Below, piece by piece: positions 25,001-38,529 of a stretch of 64,000 nucleotides of DNA. Source of the DNA: Tetranychus cinnabarinus. Lineage: Eukaryota; Arthropoda; Arachnida; Trombidiformes; Tetranychidae. The DNA is taken from contig WHVY01000007.1 of the NCBI GenBank assembly GCA_022266195.1, positions 1 to 64,000 on the forward strand. Direction: 5' to 3'. The position numbers and the translations under genes were made by a program. How positions within the stretch are numbered: position 1 is the first letter of the stretch; each line of letters begins with the position of its first letter. The notes under the pieces are model-generated. The model was not told the DNA's origin. It did not search any database and saw nothing but the letters and a program-made list of their open reading frames with translations.

Positions 25001-26635
25001 ATCGACAAAATATCTCGAGTCTCTGGTAAGACGAATATTGGAAGGGTAAATTGTTTCATAAAGATGATCTTTTGCAGTTATTGGTTTAGTAACTGAAACA
25101 GGAACATTTGGTTTAGATGAGTTTTGCTGAATTTTAGGAACCAATGTTGAGGCTGTCGATGATAGTGATGTTGAAGTTGGTGGTGGAGGTGGTTGTTGTG
25201 TTGGCCGAGGTATAGTTGATAATGGAGGCGGTAAAGGTTTGATCACATTTACCTGACCAGATTTATTGGAGAATCTATCATTAGATGAACAGTTTCCATT
25301 GAATTTACGATTATTATTGCTATTGCCATTACTAGGAATGCAAGTTTTGCTAGTGAAACCAAGTAATTGTGGCTTGTGAATTGGATGGTAATTTTCCGGT
25401 GATTCTAATGAATTAGGATGATTGGAGGAATCGTATGATCCATCATCATCTTCGTTTACTTGTTCAGTTTCAGAATCGTCATCATCAATACCAATAATCT
25501 CATTATCTCCATCCATTTGGTCTTCTTCATTTGCTGAATCACTATTAATCACATGTGCAACACAAGCAAAAGCTGAAATCATGGAATCAGTTGATTCAAA
25601 TGGATCAATTGAACTTATCAAATCAATTTTAGGCCAATTTCTACAAGGATGATGACTGGTATTATTTTTATTATTAATATGATGATTATTATGGTGAAGA
25701 TGGTTATGGTTTTTCACTGAAGTTGATGGTGAACAAGATGATGAAACGTTTACACAATTATTCATTTTATCTTTACCAACATTGTGAACACCATTAGTGT
25801 TGACATTGATCTTGTTAACATAGTTACTATTGTTTAACTGGCTGTAATGGAGCCCTTTGCAGTCGCTAACTTTAGATCCTTGAGTTTCACTTTTTTCTAA
25901 TCCATTTGATTCTAAAGTTGTTTTAACTTTAATACTTGTGATTGGCGAGGAACCCCAAGTTTCTGGATCAGATGAATCAGAAAGAGATAATGAGGTAGGA
26001 ATAGAGCGTCGATTTGGAGCCATTTGACAGTAATGTAAAGTACGATCCAAGTCGACCACTGGAGATGTCTGTTGATAAGGACAACAACAGCAACAGTTTT
26101 GACGAGAGCAAAATTTGTTGTTGTTAGAGTGACAAATAAAATTACAGTTGATCTTACACTTATTCAATTGATTGTCATTGGGAGACTTGGTGGATTCACT
26201 ATTTAACCGGTTATTACACTTGTTACTGTTGTTGTTATTACAGTTGTTAACAGTAGAAAGTTGAATAAATATTTTACCATTAACAGGTTGTCTGCTTAGA
26301 TTTCCCTTGCAAACTGTTGAAGTTTCAACTGTTAGGTTTGAAAAACCGTGCTTTCCAACCGAAACAGCTACAGCAGCGCCATCAACGTCTACCTTTACAT
26401 TATACACTCTATCATCAACATGCAAGTTACTTTTATGTTTATAATTGGGATTATCAATATTTCCAGATTCATAGTGATTAACATAATAACCAGAAAGATG
26501 GTCGTTGGCCAACAAAGGATCCTTAGATGATGATGAGTCTGGTGAAGTAAACAATTGACCATGATAATGGCGATTTTGATGCTTATACATCAAACCATCA
26601 TCATTTTTACCATTCCATCCATTTTGACCATCCAT
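22098..26635 (-). CDS. Large low-complexity protein with C-terminal PDZ domain
   Basis: Three exons: 26635-23455, 22565-22382 and 22294-22098. The start MDGQNGWNGKND is followed by about 1,060 residues rich in Ser, Asn and His, with an acidic patch and a Pro-rich patch (PPPLSTIPRPTQQPPPPP). A basic stretch, RLSLRRSKRKVKVKV, precedes the PDZ domain. The PDZ domain spans exons 2 and 3: GKPFGF is the carboxylate-binding loop, and GIFISRI, LLEIGDRLIEIDGI and LTLKIVPF are its strands. Two single-base losses at homopolymers (24724-24729 and 22413-22417) break the frame; with them allowed, both junction phases match and the length is about 1,187 residues. The exon 1 donor (GTTGGT) is weak, so that border is the least certain. 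Probably a scaffold for membrane-protein tails; family not identified. Confidence 0.78.
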
Positions 26636-28831
26636 AGTGCTGATAAAGAACCTTGATGATGCTAGGTGGTCCTAGAGCCAAAAGAAAGAAGATGATGAAA
26701 AAGATGAAGAAAAGGTAAAAAGTCTTAGGTAAGTCATCACGAAATTTTGCTCTGTTTGCTTGCTATACTTTAACACTAATACATTGCCTTTCTATTTCTC
26801 TATTTTTTGCCGGTTTCTATGCCCCAGGCCTCAAGAAGATAAATATTAAGGCCAAGACGTTTTCTTTTCATCTTTATCATCATCATCTTCGCCATCTTCT
26901 TGCTCATCATTTGGCCTAATACCTTTCACTATCAACTGTTTTTACCGGTTCCCGGATCTGCTTTCTTCTCTTTCCTTTCCTTCTCTTCTCTCTGTCCATG
27001 ACCCTCTTATGAAACCTTTGACTTTCTACCTGTTCATCCAAGTCTACTTGCCGCCTAATCTTTATTTTATGAATTGTTTAGCAATCCAAATATTTCAATT
27101 CCATTGAAAACGTTCCCCAGTCATGCAAAAATCAAGACATCAGGTATTATCATTATGCTGCGCTAAGCTTTATACTTGATGCAATATTTACCTAATTTGA
27201 TCTCACTTTTCACTCAACTCTTCCAAACTCAATACTAATTTACTCGGTGAAAAAGCTTCCAAATTTTACCTTGAAATATTAACCATAATCAACTTTTATT
27301 ACAGTTATCATTCGATATTTGATCATCAATCTGTATTTACCCATCCGTATTAACATTTCATCCTTTTTCACTATTAACCTGCCTTTAATGCAAACGCTAA
27401 ACAATGAATGCAATATTCAATAATATTACTTCAGTATTAATAGACATTTTTATTTACCATTATGGCTTTTCAGGTAAAATAATATTTATGAACCAGAATT
27501 ACGGCACAAATAAATGAATGAAAAAAAACTCAGATTACCCCACCTTGGCTATAATATGAACACTTACTGAAAGTAAATCAATTTAAAAACAGTTTAGACG
27601 GAGAATCATCAAAAGATGGCAAAAAACCACTAAAAATACTCGACAAAAACGAGAGACAAGTCAAACAGAAACTGTATTCTTGATGTAAATTGTTTCAAAA
27701 AGATAAATTAAAACAGATACAATTTTAAAAGCAGAAAGTAAAACAATTAGCTCAAATTATTTTGGTTAAATTAGTTGCCTTAATTAAGATGGGATCAACG
27801 AAAAAAAACAGCTAATGAAAGGACAGACAACAAGCAACAAAAAAGTGAACAATCGCAAGATTGATGATTAACAAGGAAAAGTTGGATCAACTCTTCCTTA
27901 ATCAATGTTTGGGTCAACAGTTAACACTTTCCCGTTTGTTATAAACACCAACCACGCACTTTTAAATGGTATTACATGTAAATTGCAGCAACTAATCAAC
28001 ATCAACAACAGTTAATCACAACCAGCACCATTACAATGATGATCACTCTGATTGAGATCACTCAGATTAAGATCAATGTTACATTCCCACGATTTAAATC
28101 CATGTTGTTACCTTGATTAACAGTACAGTCTGTCAACAGATGAATAACAATTCAGTTATTAGAAACGCCAACCTCAATAGTAATACCAACATCACAAAAA
28201 TGAATGTAAAATGAATGTGAAAGTGAAAAGTGAAAGCAATTTGTAATATTTACATTCATCTGTTCAATTTAAAACTGATCATTTGATAAATCACAATCTA
28301 ATAATAGTCATTTAAGATGAGGATAAAGTATACTTAATAACTGTATCAAGGTTAATTGTAAAAAAGCAACAATTAAAACCAATGAAGGTTAAATTATGTA
28401 CATTTCAACCTTGATTGGGTGTGAATGTGTAAAGGTTTGAAAACAAATGTACTTTTGGTTGGTTTACCATAATAAATAATCATCATTTGTAACCAAATCC
28501 AATTGTAATGGCATAATTAATTGATCAATAATCAATTAAACACGATACTGCAATGAAAAGTACAAAACTGACCTCAAATTTTCTTCTCAATTCGGTTTAC
28601 GAATCTTGCTTTTCCCATTGAAACTCATGTTGAATCAGCTTTCAAATTACAAATGCAAATCTCACCAAAATTGGCTAATCATTGTATCACTTGATGAACA
28701 AAAATTAAATGAAAATTCATCAAATTATCTCAATTAGTTTTCATAGAATCAAGAAAATCCAAATTCTCGTCTAATTTTTCTCATCAAATGTCAATCGTCA
28801 CTTCAACCTGAAATTTTTGAGTTATTCTCTG
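26636..28831. other. Upstream region of the PDZ gene, no gene seen
   Basis: AT-rich, with a pyrimidine-rich stretch around 26860-27010. It may contain the promoter and 5' UTR of the PDZ gene. No other coding signal. Confidence 0.45.
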
Positions 28832-29274
28832 CCCGGGTTACTATTATGACCAGGAAAGAGCCTAAATTTAGCCAACTTACACAATCAAGAGCTTGATAAC
28901 GTTTTGGCACTGATTTAGCTCAAATTTTACCGATTTTTTATTGAATTTTTATCAATAATTTATTAGATTAAAAACTTGAAAAAAAGATTATTGGGATTCG
29001 AATCCAAACGCTCCGAAGCGTCAGACCATCCCTTTAACCACTAAGCTAAGCTTTCTTATGTTGAAAAATCAATTTAAAGTAAATGCCAATAAAAAAATGG
29101 TCATTTAGCTAAAATCTTGTCAAGAAAATTTACCAAGAATTTTGGTGAACTAACAGCTAGATGCGAGTGAGAAATCAGCGCAACAAGAAATGAACGAGAG
29201 TTTGAAAAAAAATTAGCTATTCTCCCGCTCATTACCAAGTTTTTGGTAATATTCAGTTAAAAGAGTAACCCGGG
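28832..29274. mobile_element. Possible short element with 11-bp inverted ends
   Basis: CCCGGGTTACT (28832-28842) and AGTAACCCGGG (29264-29274) are perfect inverted copies about 440 bp apart, and GC-rich words are rare here. Between them is a tRNA-like segment (28988-29054, minus). No target duplication is clear and the inverted match does not extend, so a SINE or MITE nature is only suggested. Confidence 0.35.
28988..29054 (-). tRNA. tRNA-like segment, probably pseudogene or SINE head
   Basis: Read on the minus strand it has an A-box-like TAGCTTAGTGGTTAAAGG, a B-box-like GGATTCGAATCCC and a T run shortly after, which could end polymerase III transcription. The anticodon arm is replaced by a hairpin, ACGCT-TCGG-AGCGT, with no 7-nt loop, and the acceptor stem does not pair. 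It is therefore not a working tRNA; a tRNA-derived repeat is more likely. Confidence 0.35.
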
Positions 29275-32200
29275 TGGTCATTTTATGCGCTAATTTGCTA
29301 ATTTTGAATGAATTTTTAGATAAAATTAATGAATTTTTGAAGATAAGAGTTTAGTCTTGAACTGAACTGAACATGAGAATAAATTCGTGAAATAAAAATT
29401 CTGGTTAATCTGGTTAAACCGTTTTCTGTCAATGGAAACATTTAAAGTAGCTTTTGGTATTGTTACACTAAATCAAGGTTTAACCTTAAGTTGTTGTCTC
29501 ATTGTTGATCATTATTATATCATTTTAATAGAAATTTAAATTTAGTTATTTGATCTATTCAATCTAATGCACACACAAATGTATTGTTTATGATTATCCT
29601 TGATTTAATTGTATTTTTAATTGTTAATGTTTTTCTGTGTCATTTTTCAATTCAATAAACACTTTGTTTACCATTTTGATTTTACTTGCAAGTTAACCTC
29701 AATACATATTGTAATAACCTGTACAAATCAATTGAAAGTCAATTGAAACCTTTAAGTAAACCAATAGTAATTAATATCACAATTTATCATTGAGATTTTA
29801 ACTTGAATTACAATATTAATTTACCTTCATCATTTATTAATTATCAACAGCTAAACAGTAAAACACACCTAAATCATTTACAGAATCACCTTGGAACTAA
29901 AAATTGGATCCAGAAAATTTTCCAATCAGTTTTGATGGTGAATTGAAATGTAATCTTTGCTGTTTTTTCAACGAGAAATGATTGTTAGGGAATAGCATGA
30001 GAATGGTTCAAATTGTCATTAATTGATTTGATAATTGTCTTTTGATGGACAACAATAATGGCTATGATTAACCATTAAGCTTTGACGGAAAAGATTTCAA
30101 TGTTGTCTGCAAAGAAATTTTTGAAAGAGTTTGTAGAGATTTCAAGATTCATTGTTTTCCTGCACATTTCTGGTGGATTCAATGGTGAGATGGGAAATGA
30201 AGACAAAAAGAGTCACCAAAAATTGAACTTGAATGGAGACTAATTTAAAGCAATTAGTGTTCATCAGTAATCAAAAAATGGTTAACCTTCAGCTTTTCAT
30301 TGTTATTATTATGTGAAACATGTTTACATCGTTACATGACAAAGTTAAGATAGCAGAAGACAGAAGGAAAAGTAATAACAATAATCATGAACAGTTGAAT
30401 GTTTTTTAAATTTTTGTTTTGTTTTCGAGTCTTTTTGCCTTGTTTTAGCTTTATTGTTTCCAGAATAACATAGAAAGGCCTGATGAGTTGAAATTGCCTG
30501 GCTTTTTGTTCAGACTAATGAAAAATCTGATAATTTTGTTGTGGTTTTAGTTGGAAAAATCTGAATGTTTTGCAAAGAAAAATGTTTCTTTTCCATTTCT
30601 TTGACAAAAAAGGTAATAATAGACGTTGAGAGATTACTTTAGGTAGGTGTGTGACCTTAAGAGGTGAATAGTAAATGCCCAGGTTCGAGGGTCCAAGATG
30701 TGTCAGGGTCTGGGCGAGGATGATAATGATGATGAAGGTAAGATGAAGAATCAAAGAGGAAAGTTGAGATGTCAAGACCATTTTTCAGGCCTAAAGGCGA
30801 CTAAAGACTTACTCATTGAGAGTCAAGACTGAAGCCCAGGGAAACCTTTTTCTTGTCCGACCTTTTCAGGCCATCTTTTTTTTCTCGGGCAAAAGTAATA
30901 TCTCTCTTTGTGTAACCTGTTTTTTTTGCTTTACTTTTGGTATTTAGCCAACACTGGCTTCACCCAGCAACAAGACAAGTAACCAATGAATTTACTTGAA
31001 GTGATTGTCCCAAGGCTTGAGGTTGGTGAGTGTGTGAAGAGTCGTTAGGTAAAGGCCCAACTCATAAACTTGGCTCATCTTAAACAGCAGCAACATCATT
31101 AATCTTATTAATAACAGTTGATGAAACAATCTAATTTGTATACAATGTTATAATCGTTTGGCCCAATTAAACCGGAAAACGAAGCAATTTACCAAACAAA
31201 ATTTACTTTCGCATTTAAATATTTTCTGGTCAACATTTACATTCGAAGTTCATTTTTCAAGCAAAATGGCAACAAAAGGCATCTCAATTCCTTCCTTATG
31301 ATCAAACCAAATAAACTTACATTCATTTGATTATTTTACATCATTAACAGCTTACATTGAATATCGGTATCTAAACTATTACAGCGCTTATGATTCAGTC
31401 TGATCATGATAAAGATTCACATTTTAAACCTTTTAAGCAAACCGTTTGAGCTTCATCTGGTCACTTCCAACCTTAGATGAAGCTGAAACAATGATGAGTT
31501 TTCCAGTTGAATTTGATTGCATCCAAGTGGTTTGATTTTACTTGGACATTACATTAGTCCATACAAAGAGACACTTTTATTGGCGCTACTTCAAACAGAT
31601 CAAGCGGCTGTAAAGATTGAAAGACTGATTGATTGAGCAAATTGAATGAAGATGGAAAGATTTCCAGATTAACTTTTAATTAATTATGGATGATTAGACA
31701 ATTGGGACAAAGTGATTGTGAACCGGGCAAATTGAAAGGTTGATAAAGATTAAATTGTTAACTTTTCATCATTAATAAACTCAAAGGTAAATATAATGTA
31801 CACAATTGCTCGTGTTCAATTGAATTTTGATTTTAACAGCCATTTGATTAGTACTAACTCCATAATGATCATCATTCAGTGCGATGGACCAAACAGCTTC
31901 AATCAAATGTAATCATCAATTGATGGTTAATCAAAACAGAAGAGAGAATAGAAATCAATTCTTTAATAGTTCAATTGCTATTTATTTTTAATCAAATCAA
32001 TTGTCTTTGAATAATAATCTTGATTTGATGGACACAGCAAAAGCCAAATGATTTACAATTATTACCAAGACAATTGTAAAACAGTGACAATTATGAATGT
32101 AAACAAAGTGAAGGAAGATGCAAAGTTGACTTCAATCACAATTGAAAGTTGCCGGTAAAAACTGCATTTAACCTTATTTCCGTTGTTACCTTTAATTTTT

Positions 32201-35200
32201 TGCTTCTTCACTCATTATACTAATCATTATTATTAACATCATTATTATCATTTCAATTGAGTAATGAGTGAAAGGAGTTGAAACAAAGTGAATGGCAGTA
32301 GAAAGGGTTTGCAAAAAAAAGAGTCAAGATTTTGCTTTGTTTTTTTGTCAATACAAAAAGCGAGTAAAAAGTCAACTACAAATTATAAGGAAGTTATTCA
32401 CTTTGGTCTACTGTACTAACTAACCTTTCATGAAAACTGTAAATTAGATGAATCAATTAATAGAGAAAGGTAAATTAACAGTTGAATTGTTCAATCAAAA
32501 AACAGTTATTTAAATTGTAGGGCTCAAGTTGATAGAGCAACATTTCAGGTAAACATCTAAAGACATGTACAGTACAAACAATAGAGGTTGAAGACGCAAT
32601 GTAAACGTTGACTTGATCACAATAGACATTTGGGTTGACATTGGGTTGACATTTGGTCAATTGGTTTGTCGATTTGTATTTAAATTTCTGTAGTTAAGTG
32701 GCGTTAAATCAGTGTTACATTGAAGCTTTTGTAATCCATTGACATGTTGTTGTGGTTGAATATCACTTGGCTTTAGGGCTGACATTTTGTTTTCATCAAT
32801 CTTACTGGCACAATGAAAGTTAAAGATGATGGAAGACAAATAATAACATGTTTAATTAGATTGATTAATTGTGCGGAAATGAACTTGTTTAAGTTGGTTT
32901 ATGAAATTGACAAAAGCCTCAAATTAACAATTAAAACATTTACCTTACAATTAGCATGTAGCTTTTGTCGCTGTTACTGCTGCTAGTTGCTATTGGTAAC
33001 TAATGTGTCTCTACCGTTGTTTTTTTTTGGGTTTTATTTTGTTTGTCCGTTTGTTTCATTAGTGTTAATGTTATTGTCAATATTGTCAAGTTAATGAGAC
33101 GATTATAAACTGATTGTTGTTATAAAGTAACCATTAATTTGGTAACAATTAACAATCAATATAAATCTGATTCCAATTTGATCTTTGTTTTGCTTCTGGC
33201 TTTTGTTTTTTGTGAGTCTGTTTTGTCTTTTCCCTGTTACCTTACAATTGGTAGCAAAAAATAAGCTAAATCAACATTAGACTCAAATTAAGCAAATCAA
33301 TACTAATGGTAATAATAATGGCGGTAATAATGGTAATCAAGTTAAAAAGGAGACTCAATTAATTGAAGCAAATCAAGGATTATTAATCAAGTGAGTCAAA
33401 GAGTGTTAAATGTCTGTTAAATGTTTCAATCAAACATTTGATTCTTGGTTATTCAACCAACCATCAAAATGGTCAACAAACAGCATTCAAAAGTCGGAAT
33501 AATTTCAATAATCATTGAGATGGAAGTTGAAGAAAAAAATTAAACTTGTTCAATCAAAATAATCAACCAAATCTTTCAATTGTAATGTATATTATCCAAC
33601 AATAAGCTGCGTTTGTATCCATATAGCCAACAATGAAATGATAGAGATGAATCTTTTCATCATTGTTCATCCACCAACCACCAAGCCTCAACAAATTCAA
33701 TCAGCAAAACACTTTAAAGCTGATGACAGTTAACTTTCAGCAAAATTAATGTCTGATTATGTTGATTCTGATGGGGAACAATAATAGAAATGGTTTAAAA
33801 CCGGAAAAGTATTAACTGTATCATACGCAAATGAATCTGGTTTTTGTGGTAACAATGAGTTGACCATCAGATGAATTGCATAGGTTCAATGATCAACTAT
33901 TCACTGGCTTTTTTGTGTGTGAATTAATCAAAACCTGTTTTCATTGTACAATCAAATGAAACTCAGTAAATGAAAGATGAAAGGTTTACTATCAACAAGT
34001 CAATTTAGCAGCATTTATCATCACCATCAAGGTAATTTCATTATCATATGATTCTCAAGCTTTTGCCTTTAAATGCATTTTAAGCGAGAAAAGGTTAGCT
34101 TTTGAATTAAGTTAATGAACGTTCATTTATTAATTTCAGGTCTCACAATTAGTTAATTGTGTCTTGATGTTTATTTTTACAGTTCAGGCCTTAATTTATT
34201 CACATGTTTAAACCATTTAACAGCAACATTTACTTTTGGTTTTGTTGTTTCCCTTAAATTTAGTTTGACTTTAATTTGGTTCGACAAGTGATTTGCTAAT
34301 TGTTGAGACAACCTTTCTAATTCTCGATTGTAACATGATTGATTAAGGGTTATTGGCAGTGTGTTTGCTTCCAACTTCATTTGACCGATTTGAGTTGAAC
34401 AAAGTCAATGAGTTGAGGCTTCTGATTATACAAAGTTAATCAGTAAACTTGTCGCCAATAAATTAATTTCAATAGAGAGTTCACATCAGTCCATAATTAA
34501 ATAATGGCAAAAGGGTCAGGTCAAGATGGCCTATTGTTTTCACTGTGAAAAATGATAATGATGATGACAATAATATACATAAATAATGATAATGCATGAT
34601 GGAGATGATGAGAAGAGCCTTGATTACGTGAGAAAAATATAACATCAAGAAGAGGACGTTTTAATGGATCTTTTGTTTCTTTTTTTTCTGATTCATTTTC
34701 AAATTTATCAATCAACAATTGATGATGAATGAACAATGAATTCTGATGGGCTGTTGGTGTTGGGTGTATAGCCATCATCATTAATGAGTCAGGATCTTTC
34801 CTTTCGGTAAACTTGTGTCGTAAACAGCATCAGCATTTATTTAAACAGGTACTGCAAATTTACGGCAACCCAAAGCAACAGGCAACCTTTATAAGGTTAA
34901 AATGTAATAATGTTTGGTGTCATTGAGAATAATTATCCCTCTAATTCATTTGATCATTTACAAATCACCATTTGCAAGAGGAAAGTTAGATGAAAAAGAT
35001 GATTTGTCTGTAACAACGCCAACAATAAATTAGAATCGAGTTCATTTTGCCAATCTCCAAGTCATCCGAGCTTCAACAAACGTTCAGAGTTGTCCGTTAT
35101 TTTACATCAAATGATTCATTTGGATGGTGATGGCCTTTAAAAGCATTTCTCCTCTTCGATGTCTTTATTGTTCGAATCAATTTGGATTGTTTCACTATTG

Positions 35201-37993
35201 GTTCCAAAAAACTAATTTCCACTTTTTTGAATACTAAATGTCAATGTCAATGTAAATGTAGTGTCGCTTTAGAGTCCAACAATCCAATTGTGATCAACCT
35301 TTTTCTCACGCAAACACGTTATCAATCATCTGACAATAGATTATTATTAAGCTTATAATCATTATTTCGTTATGATTAGAGTAAGGTTGACTTGATGAAT
35401 GGCTTGAAATGCAAATTTGAATCCAAAAGATTTCAAGTTGAAAGGGTTGATTTTTTTCCAATGAAAATACAAAGCAACTGGATAAGTTGAGATTCAAGAT
35501 GAATTAGAATATCTTTCCAATATTAAGTCCAAATAATTACATGATGATTTAATATCTATCGTTAAGGAAATAAAAGTTGAAAATGAAATGTTGTTAGAAA
35601 ACTGTTATTGGGATTAAATAATGGCAAAAGAATGATGATGATAAGTAATCACAATGATTATGGTTGGTAAGGCAATAAGAATGGAGTTGGAAAAGGCTCG
35701 ATTGATTGTTGTTTGTACTAATTTGTATTGTAAAAAAGGTGTTGATGAGGAGTTGTGCGTTACCAACAATTGATGGTCAAAATTCATGTTAAAAGTACAA
35801 CTTGTTAACATTTATTTGCTCTTCCGCAGGTTGGTGGTAATAATAATAGATAATATTAATCATGATAATATTAATCATTCTAATATCATCTTTACCTGCC
35901 TTACTATCAAAAGCAATTGTAAAAAACATGAAAGGAAAATGTGGTTGAAAACGTCATCTTTTTATCCATTTTTCTTCCTCCTTACTGCTCATCACCATCA
36001 CCATAACCATCATCATCTTCAGCAGCCTCATCACCAATACCTTTTTATCATTTAAAACGCGTGCAGCACGTTATTGTTAATTTAAAAGATGAACGGGTCA
36101 ATCGTTTTAGCGTATAAGCTCAACTTTCAAATGGTTGGTTATCTGGTTGAATAAACTCACCAAGATTTTCATTTCGATTGCTTAATTTTCAATCTAAATC
36201 ACAAACAGATCAAGAATTAGGAAGCAAATTATTAAAGGAAAATAAAAAAATATTACATTACCAATTGAAAATAATTTTTTTCAGGTGAAATTTGACTAAC
36301 CAAGTAAAAAATTGCCAAAAGAGTTAACAGCAACTGTTGCTAGTGAAACATGTGTTGACGGTTCAAACGGTTCTTGAGTCGTTTTAAAAATTTAATAATA
36401 GTTAACTGTTTCCTATTAATCACCATTAAATACATTATCAAAATATTATAAGCATTATTTTTAAATATATTAATAAATGAACAAAATCAATTGATTAAGT
36501 AAAAAACGAATGTAAAGTAAAATTGAAAAAAAGATGTTGACAAAGAAGCCGTTAACAATGATTTTGATTGGAGCTTGATTTTTGATTTTTTGAGGCGCCA
36601 TTTTTAACTTTGTCAATTTTTTATTTTTGTTAATTATTCTGGTGTTGATTAATGTCAAACCAGAGAGAATAAGCTTTTCCAATTTTGAATTTTTCTAATT
36701 TGTTTTTACAAAGTCTTTGAATTTACCATGTTTATAATTTATGCAGACAGTGAATCGATAAAAACTAATTCCATAAATCACAAAAATGCAAATTCAACAT
36801 TCAATGAGATTGTCTGATTAAATTTGAGTTTTAAATGTCATTTCAATGGTTAAGTCCACAAATGTGATCATTTAAGCATGAAATTCAATTGTGTTGTTAA
36901 TCAGACTCCGAAAGGTTAACAAAAGTCAATTTACTAATGTTGTATGAATTTATCATTCAACTTACTCTTCAATCAAGATGAACCCATTCAAGTAACAAAT
37001 ATAATTGAACATTGAATAAGATTAGATTCATAATTTTTGAGAATAAAAAATGAATAAAATTAAAACATTAAGATGCAAGTAAAAGAAGAGATGATTAAGT
37101 TGATTAACAGAATACAATGCAAAAGCAAAATACTCAATGATTGACCACAATTGACCATACAATTATAATGGCAACAGATAATAATCATAAAAATCATGAA
37201 TATCGCAATAATAGTTACAATGGTAATCATCAGTTAATGGTGAATGTTGAATGATATCAGAATGATTTGTAAAGTGATTCAAACGTTTTCTCAATTTAAC
37301 TCGATGATAACATTATGAATAAATTTCAAGATCAAATTGAATTAGTGGAACAATGATTAATAATGAATCAAATCATTACCTCAAAGTAAACAATTATAAA
37401 TGGCCAACATCCAAATTGATTAAACCAAGTGTGTTAATCAAGGTAAAATAAATGAGCCAATTTGGCATTTGTCACCATCAAAAGTGGTTTCATTTGCGAG
37501 TCGTTTTTTTGCTACCGAATTGTCATTGTTACTGTTGACAATTTGAAAGTACAATTAAATTTGATTGAAGTTGAGAGAAACGCAATTAATCCAACAATCA
37601 ATCTGGTTTCCCTTTTTGGTTTGAATCAAAGGTGAACAAAATTAAAGTTGATAATAAATAATCAACCAATTACTAGGTTATCCAATTGCTACTGTTTCAT
37701 TGATAGAGTTAGATGAAAATTGTTGATAAAACGTTATTCATTGAGATTAAAATGTAAGTTAGTCAATAACAAGGTTGATACAAAAAAGCATTTAAATTGT
37801 AATTTTAATGATGCTTCAATGTAACAATATCAAGTTTAAAAATGATAGCAATTAGCTTAATTGGTCTTCAAACAATGTTCAAACCCTTATCAAGAGCTTC
37901 ATGTTCCCAATGAATGGCACTTTTGAGATACTCTAAGCCATGTTTTTCATTCAATTTTTTGCTTCAAGTCTTGTTGACAGCAATCAAACATAG
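29275..37993. other. Gene-poor 8.7 kb
   Basis: AT-rich with many TTGATT/AATCAA words. A somewhat GC-richer patch lies at about 30620-30860, with an open frame on the minus strand (30515-30781), but no conserved motif. Open frames at 34521-34781 and 35786-36055 come from ATG/CAT trinucleotide-like runs. No gene or repeat I can support. Confidence 0.5.
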
Positions 37994-37995
37994 TA

Positions 37996-38527
37996 TTAGG
38001 GCCATCAATAATTCCGCGTGAAAATTATGTTGTTCAGGTCACTGCTGGCCATCGATATGATTTTTTGATAGCTGCAACACTGAAGGGTGATAGTACGAAG
38101 TTTTATTAAAATTCCTACTAGGGCTACTGAGATATTCCATGAAAAGGCCAAAAAAGCACACGAAAAATACAGTAATTACCCGCTTTGAATCAAGAGTTGA
38201 AATTTGCAAAAATGGCCTGTTTGGCCAAGATGGGTTGGAAATTTGTCAGAAAACTTTTTCAGCTCGTTTTGATAGGCTTGCAGGGACTTCTTTTTGCATT
38301 CAAACCTAGAAAAATTCTTTCGAAGCGAAAGTTATGGTCAATAAATACGATTTTGTCGCCCAAAGACGGAAACTTAAAAAATGGCCTGATTTTCCATATA
38401 AAATTGGTCCTGACGCCATGTCCTACCGATAGTTAGCCCTTAATGGTCTGATGACCAATTTAATGTAAACTCAAAAGAATGGTCCCTAAGCAACATAATT
38501 TTCACGCGGAATTATTGATGGCCCTAA
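37996..38527. mobile_element. MITE, Tc1/mariner type, 37-bp perfect TIRs
   Basis: The left end 37996-38032 (starting TTAGGGCCATCAATAATTCC) is a perfect inverted copy of the right end 38491-38527. The element is flanked by TA on both sides (37994-37995 and 38528-38529), the target duplication of the Tc1/mariner superfamily. At 532 bp with no transposase it is non-autonomous. The open frame inside (38185-38436) has no DDE-type motif. Perfect ends suggest recent movement. Confidence 0.92.
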
Positions 38528-38529
38528 TA

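Noticed and set aside
28988..29054. Functional tRNA gene.
   Set aside because: Anticodon arm and acceptor stem do not fold as in a tRNA.
30515..30781. Open frame of 88 codons in a GC-richer patch.
   Set aside because: No domain or splice context; hydrophobic content follows ATC/ATT runs. Could be part of a UTR, but not supportable.
35786..36055. His-rich open frame.
   Set aside because: Produced by CAT/CAC trinucleotide runs; no start context or conserved part.
38185..38436. Transposase fragment inside the MITE.
   Set aside because: The 83-codon frame has no DDE/D or helix-turn-helix motif I can see.
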